Below are positions 7,084 through 13,394 of a stretch of 15,275 nt of DNA, piece by piece. The stretch is from Chloroflexota bacterium. GTDB taxonomy: Bacteria > Chloroflexota > Anaerolineae > Aggregatilineales > Phototrophicaceae. Where the stretch lies: the NCBI GenBank assembly GCA_010092805.1, contig JAADYY010000393.1, positions 1 through 15,275 of the forward strand, read 5' to 3'. Both the position numbers and the translations under genes were made by a program. The first letter of the stretch is position 1, and each line of letters opens with the position of its first letter. The notes under the pieces are model-generated. The model saw only the letters and a program-made list of their open reading frames with translations, had not been told where the DNA came from and ran no database searches.

Positions 7084-8401
7084 GCAAACTCCGGGTGACT
7101 TCCGGGCGGTGGCGGTGCAGGAGTCCGGTCAGCAGGTTCGGGCTGGGCGGGTACATCCCCTGAAGCCGCAGGTTCAGCCGCACCGCTTCCATGTAGTGAT
7201 CTTCAAGCTGGGCCATGATCTTTTCCCAGGGCCGTTCTTCGGTGACGGCGCGTGCGGCCTGTGACATCCGCTGCCGCAACGCAACATCATCGCGCAAGCG
7301 GCGTGCTGCTGCTGCAAACTCTGCCGGGTCATCTGAGCAGATGTAGCCGTTGATGCCCGGCTCTACCAGATCAGTGATGCCGCCCCGGTCAATGATCACC
7401 GCTGGCAGGCCGGATGCCTGCGCTTCTTGCACCACCTGGCCGAAGGTCTCTTGCGTGCCCGTGAACATGAAGACATCGGCGCTGGCATAAGCACAAGCCA
7501 GATCTTCGCCGTATAGGTAGCCGGTGAAGTGGGTGCCGGTGCCGGCGAACTGCGCTTCCAATTCGGCGCGTAGCGCACCATCGCCTATGATCGTCAGGGC
7601 AACACCCGGCGTCCGCGCCACCTCGATCAGCAGATCGATGCGTTTCTCGTTTGCCAGCCGCCCCACATAGAGCACCAGCAGGTCATGCGGGTTGCGCCCG
7701 TTGAGCAGCCGCGCGCGCCATGCCTCAGAGCGTTTCTGCGGGTTAAAGCGCTGCCCATGGACACCGCGTGCCCACCGCCGTAGCCGCCGATACCCCTGCT
7801 GATGTAACTGACGCATCGTCCAGTTGGACGGCACCAACGTCAGGTGACAGCCGTTGTGGATGTAACGCAGCCAGTTATCCACCAGCGGGCTGAGGAACTC
7901 CAGGCCGTAGTGTTTGCTGTATCCGGGGAGGTCGGTCTGGTAGTTGGCGATGACCGGAATATTGTTTTGCCGCCCGGTGAGCATCCCGCTCACCGAGAGC
8001 ACCGCCGGACTGAACATATGGATCAAGTCTGGCTGAAACTCGTTGATGTGGCGCATCACCAACGGGTGTGGCACCGCGATCCGGGTCTCTGGGGCGGTCG
8101 GCATCCCCAGCGACGGCAGCGCGATCACCTGGCTGGCACCGACGGCACTCGGCGCAATATCCGGCGCGAAGACCAGCACATCGCGCCCCGTCTGCTGCAA
8201 ATAACGCAGCGTGAGGAAAGCAGTTTTCGAAACGCCGTCCACCTTCGGGAAGAAGGCTTCGGCGAAAATGGCAACCCGTTTGACCGGGGCCAGCGTCACG
8301 GATGGGTCGGGCGGGTCGAGTGCGGCTTCGTCGCCAAAGACCCGTTCCACCTCCGTAGGGTCCAGTTGATTAAGAGCGTCAAGTAAGCGGTTACGGCCCA
8401 T
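7076..8401 (-). CDS. GT4-family glycosyltransferase (SQD2/MgtA/PimB-like)
   Basis: From the ATG at 8401 the protein is 441 residues with GT-B architecture. The N-terminal domain opens with RVAIFAEAFFPKVDGVSKTA (42-61), which has the glycine-containing donor/acceptor loop. The segment NYQTDLPGYSKHYGL (153-167) and ARGVHGQRFNP (211-221) resemble the WxRGVD signature of glycolipid mannosyl- and sulfoquinovosyltransferases. The C-terminal donor domain has YVGRLANEKRID (245-256) and the E-x7-E pair Glu318/Glu326 (TQETFGQVVQEAQASG). By family, a nucleotide-sugar is transferred to a lipid or related acceptor at the inner membrane face; the sugar is not determined. The start is ambiguous: ATG 8401 has a good GAGGGA site but overlaps the PHP gene by 106 bases, while GTG 8299 (codon 35) overlaps the PHP stop in GTGA and begins just before the conserved domain. 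Confidence 0.92.
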   Translation of the reverse strand: MGRNRLLDALNQLDPTEVERVFGDEAALDPPDPSVTLAPVKRVAIFAEAFFPKVDGVSKTAFLTLRYLQQTGRDVLVFAPDIAPSAVGASQVIALPSLGMPTAPETRIAVPHPLVMRHINEFQPDLIHMFSPAVLSVSGMLTGRQNNIPVIANYQTDLPGYSKHYGLEFLSPLVDNWLRYIHNGCHLTLVPSNWTMRQLHQQGYRRLRRWARGVHGQRFNPQKRSEAWRARLLNGRNPHDLLVLYVGRLANEKRIDLLIEVARTPGVALTIIGDGALRAELEAQFAGTGTHFTGYLYGEDLACAYASADVFMFTGTQETFGQVVQEAQASGLPAVIIDRGGITDLVEPGINGYICSDDPAEFAAAARRLRDDVALRQRMSQAARAVTEERPWEKIMAQLEDHYMEAVRLNLRLQGMYPPSPNLLTGLLHRHRPEVTRSLHD

Positions 8402-9030
8402 GATCTTCCCTCAGCAGCCGTCTGACCACGTTCGATGCTTGCGCGCAGGTCAGCCGCTGTGCGTCCATTGAAGCGAGTGATCCCCGTGCCAATGCTGCCG
8501 GGCATGTGCGCATCGCTGTTGCCCAGCACGGGTAGCATCCCGTCCCCAAACACCCGGCGCGCCAGCCAATTACTGCCCGGCGTGATGGCCCCGGCGTTGT
8601 GGATTTCGACGGCGTCCACTCCAGAATAGATCAACACTTCTGGCTGGCGTAAGTAACGCCACATGCTGTGCCACATGATCGTGGGTTCGAAGGGGTGCGC
8701 CAAGACCGCCAGGCCGCCCTGTTCGTGAATGGCGGCGACCGTTTCGATCAACGGCATCAACCTAGGGATCGGGCGGGTGACCCACAGCCCCAGCACATGG
8801 CCGTCGGCGCTGGTGACTTCCACGCCCGGCACAACATCAAATGGGTAGCGGTGCCGCTGGCTGTAGGCCCACAGGCTCGACTCCAGCGTGTCGTGATCGG
8901 TAATGGCGATCACATCCAGGTTAGCATGTGCGGCGGCGCGGTTGAGCATAGCTTCGACGTGGGTGATGCCATCGCTGGCCGAGGTGTGCATGTGCAGATC
9001 AGCTCTGCCGGTGAGTGTGTTGCCTTCCAC
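8296..9030 (-). CDS. PHP-domain phosphoesterase
   Basis: The 244-residue protein belongs to the polymerase and histidinol phosphatase metal-dependent hydrolases. Visible metal ligands are the HxH pair in DLHMHTSASDG (His13, His15), TDHDT (His46), GVEVTS (Glu71), the AHP motif (His112) and the NSDAH motif in the C-terminal half. Such stand-alone PHP proteins hydrolyse small phosphate esters or oligonucleotides such as pAp or 5'-phosphorylated RNA/DNA; the substrate cannot be read here. The start is GTG at 9030: an in-frame TGA lies 15 bases upstream, and the next in-frame ATG falls inside the HMH metal motif, so GTG is the only sensible choice. The ribosome site is weak. It is the first gene of the three-gene minus-strand operon, and its last 35 codons overlap the long form of the glycosyltransferase. 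Confidence 0.9.
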   Translation of the reverse strand: MEGNTLTGRADLHMHTSASDGITHVEAMLNRAAAHANLDVIAITDHDTLESSLWAYSQRHRYPFDVVPGVEVTSADGHVLGLWVTRPIPRLMPLIETVAAIHEQGGLAVLAHPFEPTIMWHSMWRYLRQPEVLIYSGVDAVEIHNAGAITPGSNWLARRVFGDGMLPVLGNSDAHMPGSIGTGITRFNGRTAADLRASIERGQTAAEGRSWAVTAYLTLLINWTLRRWNGSLATKPHSTRPTHP

Positions 9031-9078
9031 TGTTGTTTGCTCGATTCACTAATGTCCCGACGAAATTAATCGCATCAT

Positions 9079-9091
9079 TTTATCCGATAAA
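9079..9091. promoter_or_regulatory. 13-bp palindrome, candidate operator
   Basis: TTTATC-C-GATAAA is a perfect 6-bp inverted repeat around one central base. It overlaps a minus-strand -10-like TAAAAT (9082-9077) and lies about 50 bases upstream of the PHP gene start, a normal operator position for that operon. No matching -35 is visible, and no regulator gene is adjacent. Confidence 0.4.
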
Positions 9092-9124
9092 TTTAAAGAT
9101 CCAGGACGGTAAGGTGAATACTTT

Positions 9125-9153
9125 TTGAAAAAAGAACGAATAACTGTTAATAT
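9125..9153 (+). promoter_or_regulatory. Candidate sigma70-type promoter with extended -10
   Basis: TTGAAA at 9125-9130, a 17-base spacer and TAATAT at 9148-9153 preceded by TGT form a plausible housekeeping promoter pointing at the sensor kinase. An alternative -10, TATAAT at 9151-9156, is a perfect hexamer but at a 20-base spacing. The resulting leader would be about 255 bases, long for a plain mRNA leader, so a promoter nearer 9418 is also possible. Confidence 0.45.
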
Positions 9154-9365
9154 AATATGTGTAATGATTTAATGCACGGTGTTATACCAACCTGGGCGGT
9201 GCGGGCGCGGCTTGTGTTTGCCGATTGTAAGTTAGTATCCACCAACCATTGGGGGATGCGGGTGGTATTCGGCGTTCGCTCAACCCTATACTAAGGCAAA
9301 TGTTGGCTCACAATCCAAACCGCTGCCCGCTGCTCTGAGCCATCCTGGACATCGTCAGACGGCAT

Positions 9366-9400
9366 GGTCTGATAAAATCATCGAACAGAACGGTCTAATA
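9366..9400 (+). repeat. Pair of direct repeats GGTCTRATA before the sensor kinase
   Basis: GGTCTGATA (9366-9374) and GGTCTAATA (9392-9400) differ at one base and start 26 bases apart, close to two and a half helical turns. They end 17 bases before the kinase start, with the likely ribosome site GGAG (9404-9407) right after the second copy. They could be a regulator half-site pair; no proof is visible. Confidence 0.45.
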
Positions 9401-9417
9401 CGTGGAGATGACGAGCG

Positions 9418-11643
9418 ATGAGCGGCTCTGAAAGTTCCCCACGCCCGGCGCGCTTCGTCTCGCTGCGCTGGCGGCTGCTGCTTCCCCTGTTTGTCGTAAC
9501 GCTGATCGCCAGCATGGTGGGCACCTATCTGCTCACACGTGGCTTGAGCAGCAGCCAGACGACGATCCGCGATAACTTGCTGCGCACCACCAGCGCCATG
9601 ATCGCAACCTGTGCTGCGGATCTCTATGAGCGCCAGCTCACCGAGACGCGGCTGCTGGCGGCCTCGCCCGCTGTGACGGACGCGATCCAGGCGGGGGATG
9701 CGGCGGCGCTGCAAACGATTGCGCGCGACCGGGCAGCCCGTGCCGGGCTGGACAGCCTGATTCTCACCGATGTGCCGGGTGCCGCGCTGGTGAATGTGCT
9801 GCGGCCTCTCAGCGAGGGCGACTACGCGAGCAGCACTGGGGCCGATCTAAGTGTGCAGCCGCTGCTGCGGGCGGTGTTCGCGGGTGAGGCGGACGAGGCT
9901 ACCAGCGCGCTGCCGACGCCAGATGGCCTGATCGTCTATGTCGCTGCGCCGATCCTGGCTGATGGGGTGCAGATCGGTGCCGCGCTGACGGGGCTTTATG
10001 CAGCCCGAATCGCGGCGGCGTTGAACGCAGACACGGCGGCAGAAGTTGCGCTGTACAACAGCGACGGGGTGCTGTTGGCGTCCACGCTCAGCGACAGCCG
10101 TTCGGTTGCAGAGATTCCTGTGCGTCCCAATGAAGTGCAACTGCTTGATCTCGGCGGCCCTTACCTGGGAACTCACGTGCCATTCGTCTATGGCACCAGC
10201 ACCCTGGGGACGGTGGGGGTTTTCACCCCCGACAACACAGCGAGCTTGATCGAGAGCGGGCGGCAGATGAGCGGGCTGGTGTGGGCAACGCTGGCCGCGG
10301 CCATTGTGATTGCCGCCTTTCTGCTGGTCAACGGCATGATGGGGCGGCTCACCAATGTGACACGAGTCGCGGAGGCGTTGGCGGCGGGGCAGGGGCTGGC
10401 GCGTACGGGCCTGGAACCCACCGACGAGATTGGCGTGATTGGCGCGGCGCTGGATACCTACGCCGCCCAGGTACAGGAGCGGCAGGACGCACTGCGCGAC
10501 TCGCTGCGCCGGCAGCGGCGCGAGATCGCGTATCTGAACTCGATTCTAGAGGCGCTGCCCGACGGCGTGATCGTGCAGGATGAAGCCGGGCACGTGGTCT
10601 TCATGAACGATCTTGCCAAGGATCTGCTGGGATCGCAGCGCGTGGTGGATAACAGCAGCTTCGACGATCTGACCGCCGTCGTCACCGATGTGCTGGGGCC
10701 AGCTCTGGCACCGGGGGTGTACGCGCTCGGTGACCCGAAACAGGTCGAATACGACGGGCGGATGCTCAATGCGCAGGCGGCGGCGATCATCTCGATGAAC
10801 AATCAGCGGGTGGGGACAGTGACGCTGCTGCGCGAGATCACCGGCGAGGTGCGCCGTGAGCGCGGGCGCGAGCAACTGCTCAACCGCCTGACCCACGATG
10901 TGCAGCAGCCGTTGGCTTCCGCTGCGCAGACCAAGGCGCTGGATAGCCCAAGTGCGCTGAGCGCCTTCGCCCGCGAGATCGCGCGGCACGCGGTCGCCAT
11001 GCAAAAGATCATCGTCGAAATGCGCGAACTCACCGACAATGTCGACAGCCGGGCGGTGCGGCGTATGCAGCGACTGCTGCCGCTGGAAACATTGATCTGG
11101 GCGGTGGCGAATGAGTGGCGGCAGGTCGCGCAGGCGGCCAACCTCACGCTGCAAGTTTCGATTGAACAGGCCGGGCTGTACATCTTGGGTGACGAGCGGC
11201 GGCTGCGCTGGGCGATTGGGAACCTGGTAGACAATGCCATCAAGTACACACCGCCGGGCGGCAAGCTGTCGCTGGAGATCAAAGGCGAGCAGGAGGGGAT
11301 GGCGCGGCTGCGCATCCGCGATAACGGCGTGGGCATCATGCCGGATGAACTGCCGCATGTGTTCACGCGCTTTTTTCGCGGCACGCCAACGATGCCCAAC
11401 GGGCGCGTGATCCGCGTGCCGGGGGCAGGGCAAGGCTTGACCCTGGCCAAAGCGATCATCGAGGCACATGGCGGGGAAATCTCGCTGCGCAGCCAGCCAG
11501 GGAAGGGCACAGCGGTCTATTTCACGCTGCCGCTGACCGCGCCAGTCAGCCTGGAGATGGGCAGCGACGACTCTGAACTTGAGGGCGAAACGGTGCAGAT
11601 CAAGACGCAAATGCTCAAGCGCGGCTGGCGCGACGACCGGTAA
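9418..11643 (+). CDS. Membrane sensor histidine kinase (extracytoplasmic sensor, HAMP, PAS, HisKA, HATPase)
   Basis: The 741-residue protein has a first membrane helix near 19-40, an extracytoplasmic sensor of about 245 residues (45-285) with a Cache-like pattern (ALYNSDGVLLAST near 211-223), a second helix near 287-306, and a HAMP linker (to about 355) containing DEIGVIG. A PAS domain spans about 370-475 (ILEALPDGVIVQDEAGHVVFMN at 376-397). The dimerisation domain has phospho-acceptor His493 in LTHDVQQPLAS, unlike the usual HELRTPL. The ATPase domain shows NLVDNAIKYTPPGG (Asn602, Asn606), DNGVGI (635-640), the F-box VFTRFFRG and the G2 loop GAGQGL (669-674). A 35-residue polar tail follows. 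The ATG at 9418 has GGAG ten bases upstream. No response-regulator gene is adjacent, so the partner is unknown. It would sense an external signal. Confidence 0.92.
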   Translation: MSGSESSPRPARFVSLRWRLLLPLFVVTLIASMVGTYLLTRGLSSSQTTIRDNLLRTTSAMIATCAADLYERQLTETRLLAASPAVTDAIQAGDAAALQTIARDRAARAGLDSLILTDVPGAALVNVLRPLSEGDYASSTGADLSVQPLLRAVFAGEADEATSALPTPDGLIVYVAAPILADGVQIGAALTGLYAARIAAALNADTAAEVALYNSDGVLLASTLSDSRSVAEIPVRPNEVQLLDLGGPYLGTHVPFVYGTSTLGTVGVFTPDNTASLIESGRQMSGLVWATLAAAIVIAAFLLVNGMMGRLTNVTRVAEALAAGQGLARTGLEPTDEIGVIGAALDTYAAQVQERQDALRDSLRRQRREIAYLNSILEALPDGVIVQDEAGHVVFMNDLAKDLLGSQRVVDNSSFDDLTAVVTDVLGPALAPGVYALGDPKQVEYDGRMLNAQAAAIISMNNQRVGTVTLLREITGEVRRERGREQLLNRLTHDVQQPLASAAQTKALDSPSALSAFAREIARHAVAMQKIIVEMRELTDNVDSRAVRRMQRLLPLETLIWAVANEWRQVAQAANLTLQVSIEQAGLYILGDERRLRWAIGNLVDNAIKYTPPGGKLSLEIKGEQEGMARLRIRDNGVGIMPDELPHVFTRFFRGTPTMPNGRVIRVPGAGQGLTLAKAIIEAHGGEISLRSQPGKGTAVYFTLPLTAPVSLEMGSDDSELEGETVQIKTQMLKRGWRDDR

Positions 11644-11656
11644 ACGTTCGCTGCAA

Positions 11657-11683
11657 CTTGGGGCGATACTTCATCGCCCCAAG
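11657..11683. terminator. Strong hairpin at a convergent junction, bidirectional terminator candidate
   Basis: CTTGGGGCGAT (11657-11667) and ATCGCCCCAAG (11673-11683) form a perfect 11-bp stem with a 5-base loop. GCTG/CAGC pairing (11650-11653 with 11684-11687) can extend it past a 3-base bulge. It starts 13 bases after the kinase stop and ends 18 bases before the cytochrome stop on the other strand. A long U-run is absent on both sides, but the position and symmetry favour a shared terminator. Confidence 0.75.
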
Positions 11684-11701
11684 CAGCATTTGATTAACGG
11701 G

Positions 11702-12523
11702 TTAGTCGGTGAGTGTCAGCACGTAAGCGATCACATCGTTGAGATCTTGTTCGGTGAGCACATCCTCGTAGCCCATCGGCATGTTGATGGCCCATTCTGG
11801 CTCGCCCTCACCGACAGGCGCGAGGAAATCCAGCGGATGCAAAATTGCGTTGCGAATGTATTCCGGCGCGGACTGCCCTTCGACGCGCGTCGCCCCATTT
11901 ACGGCGATGTTCCACAGCCCTGGCCCAATCAAGCGGATGCCGCTGGCATCCACCGAGTGACACGACATGCACATCCACTGCGCGCCGTCGGCCATGACGT
12001 ATGGTGTCTGGAAGACGGTTTGCCCAGCGACCGGATCGCCCTGTGCCAGCGCCACCGCGACCGGGTCAGCGCCACCAGCAGCGGCCCCGTCGTCGGCAGC
12101 GGGCTGAGCGTCAGTCGGTTCTGCTTCGGTCGGTGCTTCGGTCGGTACCTCAGTGGGGATTTCGGTGGGTACTTCGGTGGGGATCTCCGTTGGCACTTCG
12201 GTGGGTACTTCAGTGGCGGGCACGGGTGTTTCGGTGGCAGGTTCGGGTGTCTCGGTCGGGGTTTCGGTGGCCGCCGGCTGCGCATCCGCAGGTGCCGTAA
12301 CCGCATCGGTCGGGGCTTCTTCGGCGGGCGTTTCTTCGGCGGGCGTTTGCTCGCCCGCGGCGACAGCCGTCTCTGCCTCGATAATTTCGGACTGGGCGAT
12401 GCGGGTGGCGGCGGCATCATCTGCCCATTCTGGGCTGGCCGCCGTGCCACACGCTGCCGTGATCAACGCAACACTCATCAGCATGAGCGTGACAACATCA
12501 CGAAGCTTGCCAATTGTATGCAA
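11702..12523 (-). CDS. Lipoprotein mono-haem cytochrome c with Pro-Thr-Glu linker
   Basis: From the TTG at 12523 the protein is 273 residues. The N-terminus has basic residues (Lys6, Arg8), a hydrophobic core and a lipobox-like ITAAC with Cys25, so it should be lipid-anchored outside the membrane. Residues near 45-150 are a low-complexity linker with repeated PTEV/PTEI/PTEA units. The last 110 residues form a class I cytochrome c: CMSCH (one CxxCH haem site), IGPGLWNIAVNG, and NMPMGY, whose methionine is a candidate axial ligand, ending in a typical LTEQDLNDVIAYVLTL helix. It would carry electrons at the outer membrane face. I prefer TTG 12523 because AAAGGG lies seven bases upstream and a promoter lies just beyond it; a longer frame to TTG 12607 would start inside the -35 hexamer. 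No oxidase or reductase gene is adjacent. Confidence 0.88.
   Translation of the reverse strand: MHTIGKLRDVVTLMLMSVALITAACGTAASPEWADDAAATRIAQSEIIEAETAVAAGEQTPAEETPAEEAPTDAVTAPADAQPAATETPTETPEPATETPVPATEVPTEVPTEIPTEVPTEIPTEVPTEAPTEAEPTDAQPAADDGAAAGGADPVAVALAQGDPVAGQTVFQTPYVMADGAQWMCMSCHSVDASGIRLIGPGLWNIAVNGATRVEGQSAPEYIRNAILHPLDFLAPVGEGEPEWAINMPMGYEDVLTEQDLNDVIAYVLTLTD
12112..12270 (-). repeat. Degenerate 12-bp-unit coding repeat (Pro-Thr-Glu linker)
   Basis: Within the cytochrome gene, related 12-base units encode PTEx tetrapeptides (PTEV, PTEI, PTEA, then PATE variants). Neighbouring units differ mainly at third positions, which suggests repeated expansion followed by drift. Copy number probably varies between related strains. 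Confidence 0.75.
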
Positions 12524-12577
12524 AGCTGTACCCTTTCTACGTGCGCGATTTTTGTGATGATTAGAACAATCGCCTTG

Positions 12578-12607
12578 AGTATAGCGTAGTAATGGGTTAG
12601 TTCGCAA
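12578..12607 (-). promoter_or_regulatory. Sigma70-type promoter of the cytochrome gene
   Basis: On the minus strand TTGCGA (12607-12602), an 18-base spacer and TATACT (12583-12578) give four and five matches to the consensus hexamers. The predicted transcript would start near 12571 and carry a leader of roughly 48 bases to the TTG start, so the cytochrome gene can be expressed independently of the hydrolase gene upstream. Confidence 0.6.
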
Positions 12608-12622
12608 CGCAGAACTGACTTA

Positions 12623-12647
12623 AGCCGCGCTGATTTTCCGGCGGGCT
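12623..12647 (-). terminator. Weak hairpin at the end of the hydrolase gene
   Basis: On the minus strand AGCC-CGC and GCG-C-GGCT can form seven pairs with one bulged C and a 10-base loop. It overlaps the stop codon of the metallo-hydrolase and precedes the cytochrome promoter. The run of U after it is very short, so it may not terminate well. Confidence 0.25.
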
Positions 12648-13347
12648 ACACGGTTAAGGTCTGGGCAAATTCGCGGATGATGCTGGCGGCACTCTGGCGG
12701 ATGGGCGGGCCATGCCCGAAACACGCCACACGGGCATCGAGTTCGGCCAGCCGCTTGATCGAGCGCTTATTCTCGTCCATATCCGGCGTGTACGCCGCGA
12801 CGGGCAGCGACAACCCCCAGGGCAAGCGCATCATGACATCGCCCACAAACAGCACGCGCTGCTGCGGCTGCCAGTAGCTCACGTGACCGGGTGCATGGCC
12901 CGGCGTTGCGATCACTTGCAGGCCGCCCATCGCCTCTGCAATGATGTCGCCGTCATTGACTTCGCGATCCACCGGCGCGCCCGCGAGCGGCGTGCTCGGC
13001 AGATACATCAATTTGGCGAGCGACGGCAGATCATCGCGGTTCGGGCGTGGCACAGGCTGCTGCCCCTGCACAAACGGGCTTTCGACCGCCGAAGCGATCA
13101 CCTGCGCGCCGCTGGCTTCTTTCAGTTTGGGCAGCCCGTCGGCGTGATCCGGGTGGGCGTGGGTGATCAAGATGCGTTTGATGTCGGTGGGGCGTCGCCC
13201 GGTGGCGGCCAACTGATCGAGGACGATGTCAGCGGCGGGGCGCATTCCCGTATCGACGAGGGTGACGCCGTCTGGATCAGCGATCATGTAGATGCGCCCG
13301 GCGATGGTATTGGTGAACTGATACAACCCTGGAATGATCAACTGCAT
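12646..13347 (-). CDS. Metallo-beta-lactamase-fold hydrolase
   Basis: The 233-residue protein has the full MBL metal set: THAHPDHADG (HxHxDH, residues 62-71), PGHAPGH (second-site His), FVGDVM (bridging Asp) and the late FGHGPP histidine. The N-terminal strand pattern YMIADPDGVTLVDTG is typical of the glyoxalase II-like branch. Members hydrolyse thioesters, lactones or similar; the substrate is unknown. The ATG at 13347 has GGAG eight bases upstream. It begins 47 bases after the radical SAM gene ends and probably shares its transcript. Methylglyoxal synthase occurs in this window, so a glyoxalase II role is tempting, but the gene is not linked to it and lacks evident glutathione-binding residues. 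Confidence 0.9.
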   Translation of the reverse strand: MQLIIPGLYQFTNTIAGRIYMIADPDGVTLVDTGMRPAADIVLDQLAATGRRPTDIKRILITHAHPDHADGLPKLKEASGAQVIASAVESPFVQGQQPVPRPNRDDLPSLAKLMYLPSTPLAGAPVDREVNDGDIIAEAMGGLQVIATPGHAPGHVSYWQPQQRVLFVGDVMMRLPWGLSLPVAAYTPDMDENKRSIKRLAELDARVACFGHGPPIRQSAASIIREFAQTLTV

Positions 13348-13394
13348 GAAACGACTCCGGGTAGCTGTGCGACAGTGGAATAGGTCAGATGAGG

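Larger units (their letters stand above)
9031..9417. promoter_or_regulatory. Divergent intergenic region with AT-rich core
   Basis: These 387 bases separate the PHP operon (-) from the membrane sensor kinase (+). I see no gene in them. Bases 9061-9180 have about 29% G+C by hand count, far below the coding flanks. The core holds a palindrome (9079-9091), a plus-strand promoter candidate (9125-9153) and poly-A/T tracts (9122-9133). The remainder, 9181-9417, returns to higher G+C. It has a lone TATACT (9287-9292) and a pair of imperfect direct repeats (9366-9400) just before the kinase start. Confidence 0.6.

Noticed and set aside
9287..9292. TATACT as a second promoter for the membrane kinase
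   Set aside because: No -35-like hexamer is present at 16-18 bases upstream.
10546..11610. Open 354-codon frame antisense to the membrane kinase
   Set aside because: The opposite strand encodes intact HisKA and HATPase motifs; this frame shows none.
11579..12589. Plus-strand frame with glycine-rich FGG-type repeats
   Set aside because: The repeats are the antisense reading of the Pro-Thr-Glu linker in the cytochrome gene, and the frame crosses the strong hairpin at 11657-11683.
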